Assembly: GCF_019740315.1 (NCBI RefSeq)
Contig: NZ_JAHXZR010000014.1
Span: 85,927-149,926 of the forward strand
Length of the DNA: 64,000 nt
DNA from: Oceanobacter mangrovi
Lineage (GTDB): Bacteria; Pseudomonadota; Gammaproteobacteria; Pseudomonadales; Oceanobacteraceae
Reading direction: 5' to 3'
Numbering within the stretch: position 1 is the first letter of the stretch; the number at the start of each line of letters is the position of its first letter. The notes under the pieces were generated by a model, which made no database searches, was not told the DNA's origin, and worked only from the letters and a program-made list of their open reading frames with translations. The position numbers were made by a program, and so were the translations under genes. Shown here one piece after another: positions 8,547 through 15,885 of this stretch.

Positions 8547-9912
8547 TCCCAACACCGCGACTGACGCGGAAACCCGTCTGCAACAGCTGCTGGAACAACA
8601 GGATGACTACCTCAACTACGTCTATTCCTATCCGCACAAAACCGCCTACCGCGAGCTCAGCCCGGCCGTCGATTTGTCGCAGGCCTGGGCCAACGAGGTA
8701 AAGCAGCAGCTGTTTTTGTATGTGCACGTGCCGTTTTGTGAAATGCGCTGCGGTTACTGCAACCTGTTTACCCTCAGCCGCCCGCCCGAGGCGCTGGTGG
8801 CGCAATACCTTGATACGCTGCAACGGCAGGCCCGCATCAGCGCCGACTGGCTGGGCAAGGCCCGGTTTGAGCAGCTGGCTTTCGGTGGCGGCACACCAAC
8901 CTACCTGACACCAGTCCAGCTCGAACGAGTGTTCGATATTTTACGAACCGAGCTGAACTGGCAGGGCACACAGGCGTCGGTCGAGGTCTCGCCAGCCACC
9001 GCCACAGTAGAACGACTGGCGCTGCTAAAACAGCAGCAGGTCAGTCGCATCAGCATTGGCATCGAAAGTTTTGTTGACCACGACCTCAAGGCGCTGGGCC
9101 GTCCGCAACAACACAGCCAGGTTGAACAGGCGTTACACAACATCCGGCAACAGGATTTTGACTGCCTCAATATCGACCTGATCTATGGTAATCACCAGCA
9201 GTCAGCACAAGACTGGCAAGATACCCTGCAGCGCGCGGTGGCCTGGCAGCCACAGGAAATTTTTGTTTATCCCTTGTATGTGCGGCCCCTGACCGGGCTC
9301 GGCAAACGCGCCAGTCGTCTGGGTGAAATCACCAGTGACCGCCACCTGGCTTACCGCCAGGCGCGGGATTACCTGCTGCAACAGGGTTATCAACAGCTGT
9401 CGATGCGCCAGTTTGTGAAGCCCAAAAGCGAGCCCGGATTGGCTGCATCCAATCAACCTGGTCAGTCTTACCGCTGTCAGGAAGATGGCATGATCGGCCT
9501 TGGCCCCGGTGCCCGCTCCTATACTTCGCAACTGCATTACTCCGGCCACTATGCGGTGGCACAGCCGCAGATTCAGCAGCTGATTGAGGATTACGTCAAC
9601 AGCAGCGACGATGACTTCCGCGTCGCCCGTTATGGCTTTGAGCTGGATGCCAACGAACAGCGCCATCGCTTTGTCTTGCTGGGGCTGCTGCAATGTGACG
9701 GGCTGTCCCGTGCCCATTATCGGCAACGCTTTGGCGAGGATGTACTGCAACACTTTCCACAGCTGCTGTTGCTGCAACAGCAGGGCTGGATCGAGATATC
9801 AACACAGCAACTGCGCCCAACAGCGGCGGGTATTGAGCAGGCTGACCTGATCGGCCACTGGCTGTTCAGCGACCGAGTACGCGAACGTATGCAGGGCTGG
9901 GACTGGCAATGA
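8530..9912 (+). CDS. STM4012-family radical SAM protein (HemN/HemW-like)
   Basis: 460 residues. LYVHVPFCEMRCGYCNLF holds the radical SAM C-x3-C-x2-C motif that binds the [4Fe-4S] cluster, followed by FGGGTPTYL (SAM contact) and RISIGIESF. The C-terminal third resembles the HemN_C region (FELDANEQRHRFVLLGLL, winged-helix end GWIEI). HemN relatives do oxidative decarboxylation or methyl transfer on tetrapyrroles or heterocycles; this branch is uncharacterised. It overlaps the preceding hydrolase by 17 bp and the next radical SAM gene by 4 bp. Not HemW/HemN itself, because it lies in the conserved STM401x context and diverges outside the core. Confidence 0.88.
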   Translation: MNVQTDPNTATDAETRLQQLLEQQDDYLNYVYSYPHKTAYRELSPAVDLSQAWANEVKQQLFLYVHVPFCEMRCGYCNLFTLSRPPEALVAQYLDTLQRQARISADWLGKARFEQLAFGGGTPTYLTPVQLERVFDILRTELNWQGTQASVEVSPATATVERLALLKQQQVSRISIGIESFVDHDLKALGRPQQHSQVEQALHNIRQQDFDCLNIDLIYGNHQQSAQDWQDTLQRAVAWQPQEIFVYPLYVRPLTGLGKRASRLGEITSDRHLAYRQARDYLLQQGYQQLSMRQFVKPKSEPGLAASNQPGQSYRCQEDGMIGLGPGARSYTSQLHYSGHYAVAQPQIQQLIEDYVNSSDDDFRVARYGFELDANEQRHRFVLLGLLQCDGLSRAHYRQRFGEDVLQHFPQLLLLQQQGWIEISTQQLRPTAAGIEQADLIGHWLFSDRVRERMQGWDWQ

Positions 9913-10805
9913 GCATGGCAGACACTTCTGCTGTGGCGACCAATCATCGTGCCGATCTCAGGCCATTGAGAATCCTCTACCGGGGCAAGCTCAGCAGCTG
10001 TAACTACGATTGCCATTACTGCCCGTTTGGCAAACAGCGCGACAGCCGCGAAACACTGGCGCGTGATGAAGCGGAACTGTTGCGCTTTGTTGACTGGGTA
10101 GGCCAGCAAAGCCGAGCAATTGAAGTGATGTTCACGCCCTGGGGCGAGGCGCTGATTCACCCTTATTACCAGAACGCCATCAGGCAACTGTGCCAGCTAC
10201 CGCAGCTGCACAAGGTGGTGATCCAGACCAACCTGTCGAGTCCAGCGCATCAACTCAGAGCCTTGGCCCACGACAAGCTGGCACTGTGGTGTACCTATCA
10301 CCCGCAGGAAGTCGATGAGGCGCGTTTTATCCAGCGCTGTGAGGCCCTGATCAGCGCCGGTATTCGCTTCAGTGTCGGTGGCGTTGCTAACCCTGAGGAC
10401 ATCGAGGCTCTGCAGTCACTGCGCCAACAGCTGCCCGCGCAGATCTATCTGTGGATCAACCTCAACCGGGACAATCAGCAGCAGCTGAGTGAACAGGACT
10501 GGCAGCATTTGCGCGCCATCGACCCTTTGGTCGACCACAACGCCCATGTCTATCCCAGCCTGGGGCGTCCGTGCCTGACCGGTTCAGAAGTGATCAGCGT
10601 CGACGGTGATGGCGAAGTTCAACGCTGTCATTTTGTTAAGCAGTCGTTAGGTAACCTGTACCAGTCAAACGGCTATCAAGCCACCGAGGTGCCCTGTCCC
10701 AATGAAGGTTGTGACTGCCACATTGGTTATCTGCACATGCCTGAGCTCGGGCTTTACCGGGTCTTTGAAGGCGGTGAACTCGAACGAATCCCGGTCGGCT
10801 ATTAG
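9909..10805 (+). CDS. STM4011-family radical SAM protein
   Basis: 298 residues. KLSSCNYDCHYCPFGKQ carries the C-x3-C-x2-C cluster motif near the N-terminus. The fold continues with VMFTPWGEALIHPYY and VVIQTNLSS. The C-terminal part has further cysteines (GRPCLTGSEV, QRCHFVK, and PCPNEGCDCHIGY), which could ligate an auxiliary Fe-S cluster as in SPASM-type enzymes that modify peptides or sugars. Last gene of the operon, with start and the previous stop sharing ATGA. The pairing of two radical SAM proteins with an ATP-grasp-like protein suggests a biosynthetic or modification pathway for a small molecule or peptide; the substrate is unknown. Confidence 0.86.
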   Translation: MSMADTSAVATNHRADLRPLRILYRGKLSSCNYDCHYCPFGKQRDSRETLARDEAELLRFVDWVGQQSRAIEVMFTPWGEALIHPYYQNAIRQLCQLPQLHKVVIQTNLSSPAHQLRALAHDKLALWCTYHPQEVDEARFIQRCEALISAGIRFSVGGVANPEDIEALQSLRQQLPAQIYLWINLNRDNQQQLSEQDWQHLRAIDPLVDHNAHVYPSLGRPCLTGSEVISVDGDGEVQRCHFVKQSLGNLYQSNGYQATEVPCPNEGCDCHIGYLHMPELGLYRVFEGGELERIPVGY

Positions 10806-10821
10806 CCCCTCAACAGCCGCA

Positions 10822-11829
10822 TCAGAAACCGCTGGCTAACAGCCGATAGCTGTCGAGTCGATGCTGCTGGCTGTGAGTCACAGTGACGGCGGTGATTTCA
10901 TCACAACCATAATCGGCTGCCAGGGCTTCCATCTCCTGCCAGCACTGTTCTGGAGTACCGACCGTATAGCCGCTGAGGATATGCTCGTATTCGGCCTGCA
11001 GGGAAACCGGCAGCGAGCGATAACGATCCTGCACCTGATCTGGCGTCAGGAAGGCTTCACGTTCACCCATTTGCGCTGCCAGCTTACGGAATACCGCAGT
11101 TCCGGCCCGGTGTTTGGCTTCCGCTTCTGTTTCGGCACAGATACAGGCAATCGCCAGAATCTTCTGCGGCGAACCCTGATGGCCGGACTTTTGCCATTCA
11201 GCTTCGTACTGCCTGAAAATCTGTGGCCGACAGTTGTCCGGGTCGATAAATCGCGCCAGCGCCAGGTTATAGCCCAACCGTCCGGCCAGGCCAGCACTGC
11301 CACCGCTGGAGCCCAGCATCCACAGCTGTGGCTGACGGGACGCGTCCGGCAACACATGAATCGAGGCATACGGGCTGCGATGATCCATTTGGCCGGTAAC
11401 AAAACCCCGCAGCATATCGGCCTGACTGGCATACAGCTCACCATGGCTGGGCTGGCCCGGGAACGCCAGTGCCGTGCTCGTCAGGCCTGATCCTCCCGGA
11501 GCCCGGCCAACGCCCAGGTCGATACGATCCGGGTGAATATTGGCCAGCATGGCAAAACATTCCGCCACTTTTAACGGGCTGTAGTGCGACAGCATTACGC
11601 CACCACTGCCGACCCGAATCCGCTGGGTTTGGGCGGCAATGGTAGCGACCAGAATTTCCGGGCAAGGGTTGGCAAAATGCACACTGTCGTGGTGCTCGGC
11701 GACCCAATATCTGTGGTAGCCGAGTTGGTCACACAGTTGCGCCAGCTCCAGGGTTAGCGAAGGGGCATCAATTTTCGGGTGGCTGCCGTGCACCGGCGAC
11801 TGATCCACCACGGAGATTTTCAGAGTCAT
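10822..11829 (-). CDS. LLM-class flavin-dependent oxidoreductase (luciferase-like monooxygenase)
   Basis: 335 residues. The bacterial luciferase fold is recognisable from LGYHRYWVAEHHDSVHFANP, RIRVGSGGVMLSHYSPLKVAE and DLGVGRAPGG, the FMN-binding and substrate-face strands. It is of the YhbW/MsnO8-like subgroup that runs as a stand-alone FMN-dependent enzyme with reduced flavin supplied by a separate reductase. It is convergent with the radical SAM operon (16-bp gap). A flavodoxin gene on the opposite strand at 12.1 kb could supply electrons, but this is only a neighbourhood argument. Substrate unknown. Confidence 0.87.
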   Translation of the reverse strand: MTLKISVVDQSPVHGSHPKIDAPSLTLELAQLCDQLGYHRYWVAEHHDSVHFANPCPEILVATIAAQTQRIRVGSGGVMLSHYSPLKVAECFAMLANIHPDRIDLGVGRAPGGSGLTSTALAFPGQPSHGELYASQADMLRGFVTGQMDHRSPYASIHVLPDASRQPQLWMLGSSGGSAGLAGRLGYNLALARFIDPDNCRPQIFRQYEAEWQKSGHQGSPQKILAIACICAETEAEAKHRAGTAVFRKLAAQMGEREAFLTPDQVQDRYRSLPVSLQAEYEHILSGYTVGTPEQCWQEMEALAADYGCDEITAVTVTHSQQHRLDSYRLLASGF

Positions 11830-11888
11830 AACGCATCCAGAATTTAGTTAATATATTAATAATAAGTAAAAAATCCCATCCGACTCAA

Positions 11889-12023
11889 GCCGGAGAAGCA
11901 AGGCGCGACAAGACTGTGGCAAACACCACAAATGCGCTCGGTAACCCGCGTGGCGTCTCGTTCATTGCAACGTCAGAGCTTGCTGCTGTTCCAGCTTCCG
12001 ACCTGGCTGAATATGCCAAGTAA
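11889..12023 (+). pseudogene. Possible 3' remnant of an unidentified gene
   Basis: A plus-strand frame from about 11889 ends at TAA 12021-12023 and reads ...NPRGVSFIATSELAAVPASD then LAEYAK. Codon choice is like the neighbours and the stop codon falls exactly at the base of a Rho-independent terminator, as at a real gene end. No start codon or recognisable upstream part exists; AT-rich DNA precedes it. I do not recognise the family. It could also be chance reading in intergenic DNA. Confidence 0.3.
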
Positions 12024-12043
12024 CTGATCTGAATCAGTTTTTT
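12022..12043 (+). terminator. Rho-independent terminator, plus strand
   Basis: AACTGAT-CTGA-ATCAGTT forms a 7-bp perfect stem with a 4-nt loop and runs into six Ts (12038-12043). No intact plus-strand gene precedes it within 1.2 kb, which is the main support for a decayed gene at 11889-12023. Confidence 0.75.
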
Positions 12044-12132
12044 GGTGAGCTTCTGGATTCTCCAATCACTGGTTCTGGCTGGAGTTGATTTTGCACCCTG
12101 TCTGCTAACGACTACCTGCAACAGGATGAATC

Positions 12133-12696
12133 ATGAGTCAGATTGGAATCTTTTTCGGCACCGACACCGGCACCACTCGCCTGATGGGCAAGAAGATGGC
12201 AAAACTGCTGGGTGACGATATCGCCGCCAAACCGCTGAACATCAACCGCGCCAGCATCGACGACCTGCTGTCTTACCCGGCGTTGATTCTGGGCACCGCC
12301 ACCTATGGTGAAGGCCGCCTGCCCGGGCTGGAAACCAATGTGCGCAACGGCAGCTGGCTGGAGTTTTTACCGCAACTGGAAGGCGCTGATTTCAGCGGCA
12401 AGGTAGTAGCCCTGTATGGCCTCGGTAATCAGGTGAAATATGGCGAACGTTACGCCGATGGCATGTTTGAGCTTTATCAGCTGTTCAAAGGCATGGGCGC
12501 CACCATCATTGGTGACTGGAGCACCGAAGGCTACACCTACCAGCAATCCAAAGCCGTAGTCGACGGTCGTTTTGTTGGCCTGGCACTGGACCACAAAACC
12601 CAGGGGCTGCTGACCGAAGGCCGTATGCGAGACTGGATTGCGCAGATCAAACCGGCTTTGGTGGCGGCGGTGGAAGCACAGGCTGAACCAGCCTGA
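12133..12696 (+). CDS. Flavodoxin, long-chain
   Basis: 187 residues. The FMN-phosphate loop GIFFGTDTGTTRLMGKKMA at the N-terminus, GTATYGEGRLPG for the first isoalloxazine loop and ALYGLGNQVKYGERYADGM for the second, with the ~20-residue insertion of long-chain flavodoxins, make the call firm. It is a cytoplasmic one-electron carrier that can replace ferredoxin. Stand-alone gene between two terminator-like hairpins. Two radical SAM enzymes just upstream need a low-potential reductant, and flavodoxin is the usual one for such enzymes, so this could be their donor; that link is inferred from proximity. Confidence 0.93.
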   Translation: MSQIGIFFGTDTGTTRLMGKKMAKLLGDDIAAKPLNINRASIDDLLSYPALILGTATYGEGRLPGLETNVRNGSWLEFLPQLEGADFSGKVVALYGLGNQVKYGERYADGMFELYQLFKGMGATIIGDWSTEGYTYQQSKAVVDGRFVGLALDHKTQGLLTEGRMRDWIAQIKPALVAAVEAQAEPA

Positions 12697-12720
12697 CCTC
12701 CCGGAGAATACTGCCGAAAT

Positions 12721-12750
12721 AACGTCGGGCGTCCCGCAAGGTCGCCCGTT
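12721..12750. terminator. Hairpin between convergent genes
   Basis: AACG-T-CGGGCG ... CGCCCG-TT forms a GC-rich stem (12726-12731 with 12743-12748) between the flavodoxin stop and the minus-strand gene end at 12775. Only a short T run, so likely a bidirectional terminator of moderate strength. Confidence 0.55.
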
Positions 12751-12774
12751 GTCATCTTCACCAGTATGAGAGGT

Positions 12775-13350
12775 TCACACAGTAGAGACCGGTTGATCCG
12801 TAAAGTCTTCCAGTTCGATCTCGTCAGCCAGCAACAATTTTACGTCCTGCTCCGACAATCGACTTTTTAGCTGCACCATCAGAGGTTTCAGCTGCTCATG
12901 ATGACTCATCAAATACCAGATACGGCTGATCAGCTGATCCAGTGAGGTGTTGCCGTCATAACTTACCGCTCCGCTATCAGCCACGATCGCCAGCAATTGC
13001 CGAACCGGTTCACGACTTTCATCAAGCTTGCGGGCGTGAGGCTGTAGTGCCCGTTGCAAACAATCCTGCAATTCGAACATATGGTCAGCAGCGGTGCGAA
13101 TCTGAACCTTGCGTACAGAGCCTCGCAGATCATCCTTACAGGCTGGGGCAATAATACGGCTTTTAATACCCGCCAACTCTGCTGCCAACACATTGCTGTG
13201 TTGCAGCAAAGCCTGCTCAGTACGTTCGAGCCAATCAAACAAATTCGCTAAAAAAGAAGGGCTTTTGGTTTCCAGCTGCCGCACCAACAGCGGATATTCC
13301 AATAACAGGCTGGTTAGATTACGTACGGTCATAACAGTGGATTTCAGCAT
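12775..13350 (-). CDS. Unrecognised cytoplasmic protein, third gene of the DUF2589-type operon
   Basis: 191 residues from the ATG at 13348-13350, chosen because GGGGAG sits seven bases upstream; longer readings run into the previous gene. No signal peptide, no membrane segment. Mostly helical with many Leu/Gln/Glu residues, starting MLKSTVMTVRNLTSLLLEYP. It lies 10 bp after the second gene, so the three genes at 12775-14713 are one operon. I do not recognise a family. Nothing in it shows an enzymatic motif; a structural or adaptor part of an assembly with the two upstream proteins is possible. Confidence 0.72.
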   Translation of the reverse strand: MLKSTVMTVRNLTSLLLEYPLLVRQLETKSPSFLANLFDWLERTEQALLQHSNVLAAELAGIKSRIIAPACKDDLRGSVRKVQIRTAADHMFELQDCLQRALQPHARKLDESREPVRQLLAIVADSGAVSYDGNTSLDQLISRIWYLMSHHEQLKPLMVQLKSRLSEQDVKLLLADEIELEDFTDQPVSTV

Positions 13351-13360
13351 GCTGCTCCCC

Positions 13361-14053
13361 TTATTCCGGCAGTAACAGGCGTTTCTGCTCGCCATCAGCC
13401 GATTCGAGTTTCTGCCATTCCACCGCATCTTCAGAAATTTTCAGCTTGATTTGCATGATGTGCTCAGGCTTCTGATCTCGCAGCAAGTGGGTCTCGGCAA
13501 TGACCTTCATATCCCCCAGACTGGTATTGCCAACAAGGCCTTGCAGCTGGCTGGTTGCACTTTCATTGAGGCGGCCGGAAAGATCATCGGTGCTGGCTGA
13601 TTTTTCCAGTTCCGGTTGCTGCGCAAGTACCTTGCTGACCTGCTCAGCCAGCTGCTTGCTGAAGCTGGCTACCGGTGTCAAATCACGGCTTTTGTTGATA
13701 CTGGTTTCCAGTTCACGAGTCTCGCTGGCAATCAGTGACCGGACCTGTAACGAGGTTTCCCGAGGCAGGCTGCGAACCCCCAGACTACGGGTGATCTCAG
13801 CGTAAATCTGACTGTTAAAATCCTTGTTATTAATAATATCCACCGGCGCGTCAATCTGCTCTTCGGCCGAATCGATTGCCACCGGAATGGTGATCTCGAC
13901 ATCGTCGATACGCATTCTGGGTACCGAAAAATGCTGCAATAACTCGTGTTTGGCGTAGTCCTCAGCAACCCGCACCGTCTGTATATCAGCCATTACCCGG
14001 GCGGTATTAAGGCTGGAGATTATGCTTCCCAGATATTCGTTCAACTTTGGCAT
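13361..14053 (-). CDS. Unrecognised protein, second gene of the DUF2589-type operon
   Basis: 230 residues from the ATG at 14051-14053, with GAGGGA eight bases upstream. The N-terminus (PKLNEYLGSIISSLNTARVM, then MRIDDVEITIPVAID) has the same plan as the DUF2589-type protein upstream: an early helical stretch followed by a line about 'I-x-D-x-E-I-x-I-P'. The C-terminus (HIMQIKLKISEDAVEWQKL) also ends in a beta-rich line. This suggests it is a distant relative or partner of its neighbour. Middle part is charged and helical. No known catalytic motif. Confidence 0.72.
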   Translation of the reverse strand: MPKLNEYLGSIISSLNTARVMADIQTVRVAEDYAKHELLQHFSVPRMRIDDVEITIPVAIDSAEEQIDAPVDIINNKDFNSQIYAEITRSLGVRSLPRETSLQVRSLIASETRELETSINKSRDLTPVASFSKQLAEQVSKVLAQQPELEKSASTDDLSGRLNESATSQLQGLVGNTSLGDMKVIAETHLLRDQKPEHIMQIKLKISEDAVEWQKLESADGEQKRLLLPE

Positions 14054-14161
14054 CAATTAGTCCCTCGTGGATTCTTGCGAGAAAGTTGGCCAGCATCCCG
14101 GTGAATGAAAACCAGTGCATCAGGAGGCTGAGACACTGGCCAACGTCGGTCAATCGTCAGA

Positions 14162-14713
14162 TCAAACGCTGACGATGCTGTCTTCCAGCATGGTCAGAAT
14201 ACGATCCAGGCCCGGTGGCAGTTCATCGTTCAGCGCGGTTACCTTGACACCCAGGTTGTAGGTTTTTTCTACGCTGGTACCCGTGGTGGAGGTCCGCTTA
14301 TAGGATGCAGATGCCTTGAAGTTGACGATCTTGTAGTCAATGCCGAGGGAGGCACTGGCGGCAAACTCGCTCGATACATTGGCGGTTTCGGTTGAGGTCA
14401 GCTTGGCGTTAAAGTCGATCACCATCTCTTCAATCCGCAACGCCGGAATGGTCAGCATGGTGAGGAATGGCACCTTGATTTTGACGTCCTGTTCGTCGAA
14501 GCCGGTACCGTCAGCCTTGGGGACAGATTTCTTGTACTCGAAGTCAACATAGCGCAAGGCACTGCCACTACCGCTGTCTTCAAATCCAACTTCCTTGATG
14601 AAGTTTACCTGCGACATGGACGCCGCATGCTGAGCCTGCACAGCAGCTTGCATTGGCCCACCAATGTAAACACTGAAATCGAGGCTATTCAGTTCTTGAA
14701 CCAGATTTGGCAT
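14162..14713 (-). CDS. DUF2589-type protein
   Basis: 183 residues. It begins MPNLVQELNSLDFSVYIGGP, has a stretch FEYKKSVPKADGTGFDEQDV, then VKIKVPFLTMLTIPALRIEE and MVIDFNAKLTS, and ends with NLGVKVTALNDELPPGLDRI before ILTMLEDSIVSV. I recall this pattern (short helical start, 'VPFLTMLTIPALRI', beta-rich body, 'Ile-Leu-x-x-Leu-Glu-Asp-Ser-Ile' end) from DUF2589 proteins, which have no known function. GGAGAG is placed eight bases before the ATG. First gene of the three-gene operon; 108 bp separate it from the second gene. No export signal. Confidence 0.72.
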   Translation of the reverse strand: MPNLVQELNSLDFSVYIGGPMQAAVQAQHAASMSQVNFIKEVGFEDSGSGSALRYVDFEYKKSVPKADGTGFDEQDVKIKVPFLTMLTIPALRIEEMVIDFNAKLTSTETANVSSEFAASASLGIDYKIVNFKASASYKRTSTTGTSVEKTYNLGVKVTALNDELPPGLDRILTMLEDSIVSV

Positions 14714-14952
14714 GAGTCTCTCCTTGAGATTTATGAGCTGGCATTTTCCTGATGCACTGCGACTGGCTGGTTACTTTTTATCCAGAGCCAGTCAGCGCCA
14801 CGCTAATCATCGCTGGCTCAACTCACAACCCGGGGAAAATCGATTTTGTTACCTGGTACTCTCCTGAAGTGTGAGCACTCGCTCAATTTGTCAATAACGG
14901 TAAATAATGTCAGTGATTTATCAATAACCAAACCGAATAGATCTTGTATTGG

Positions 14953-15885
14953 TTACAACATACTCAAATATCCCAGACTGGCTGCAGCCGCTGAAGTACG
15001 GTTTTCAACGCCCATTTTGCGGAACACGGTTTCCAGATGCTTGTTAACCGTCCGTGGACTCATGGTGAGGATCTGGCCGATTTCCTGATTGGTCTTGCCG
15101 CGCGACAGCCACAGCAGTACTTCGGCTTCCCGTTCAGTGAGGCCAAAATGGTCTTTGAGGGATTGCCGCAGCGACATTTCATCTTCATCCACCAGCCGCA
15201 GCAGGAACTCCCCCGGCGCGGGCAAGCCAAGAAACTTGACCTGTAAGGGACGTTCGCCAACATCAATTCGCAGTTGCTGAAAACGCTCCGGTGACCTGGC
15301 AAACCACTGCGCCAGCGCACTGCTGGCCTGTTGCTGGAATTCGCTTTCAGCCAGGCCCTGCTGTTGCATCACTTCGCGGGCGCGACCAGAGCACCACAGC
15401 AAATGACCATGGACATCACAGGCCAGCGTCGGCTGGCCAATTTCTTCCAGAGAACGCATCGCCCGGCGGGTTTTGCGGGCATTGGCGATGTGCACCGGCA
15501 CCCGCGCCAGTAGTACATCAAGATTGACCGGCTTGGTGACGTAATCAACGCCGCCAGCGGCCAGCCCGCGCACCACGTCATCACTGTCAGACAGCCCGGT
15601 CATGAAGATCACCGGAATACTTTCCAGCTCGGAATCCTGCTTCAGTGCGGCGCAGGCTTCAAAGCCGTCCATGTTGGGCATGATGGCATCCATCAGAATC
15701 AGGTCTGGCATCATCCGCCCCGCCACCGCCAGCGCCTGCTGGCCATCCATCGCCACCAGCACGGTATATCCGGCATCGATCAGGGCTTCATTCAACATTC
15801 CCAGTGATTCAACGGTGTCATCCGCAATCAGCACGACTCCGCTGTTGGCTGCTGTGGTCATGGCCATGGGAGTCGCTGCTTTCAT
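14953..15885 (-). CDS. Response regulator: receiver plus LuxR-type DNA-binding domain
   Basis: 310 residues. Receiver domain at ~17-135 with VLIADD, phospho-acceptor Asp in LILMDAIMPNMDG (about residue 66), and the conserved Lys in YVTKPVN. A middle PAS-like linker (~150-230, LACDVHGHLLWCSGRARE) follows. The C-terminal HTH is LTEREAEVLLWLSRGKTNQE with MSPRTVNKHLETVFRKMGV. The start overlaps the end of the hybrid kinase gene by 68 bp; ATGs at 15867 or 15861 would still overlap. It is the obvious output partner of that kinase and a candidate activator of the divergent urt-fmd operon. Confidence 0.92.
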   Translation of the reverse strand: MKAATPMAMTTAANSGVVLIADDTVESLGMLNEALIDAGYTVLVAMDGQQALAVAGRMMPDLILMDAIMPNMDGFEACAALKQDSELESIPVIFMTGLSDSDDVVRGLAAGGVDYVTKPVNLDVLLARVPVHIANARKTRRAMRSLEEIGQPTLACDVHGHLLWCSGRAREVMQQQGLAESEFQQQASSALAQWFARSPERFQQLRIDVGERPLQVKFLGLPAPGEFLLRLVDEDEMSLRQSLKDHFGLTEREAEVLLWLSRGKTNQEIGQILTMSPRTVNKHLETVFRKMGVENRTSAAAASLGYLSML

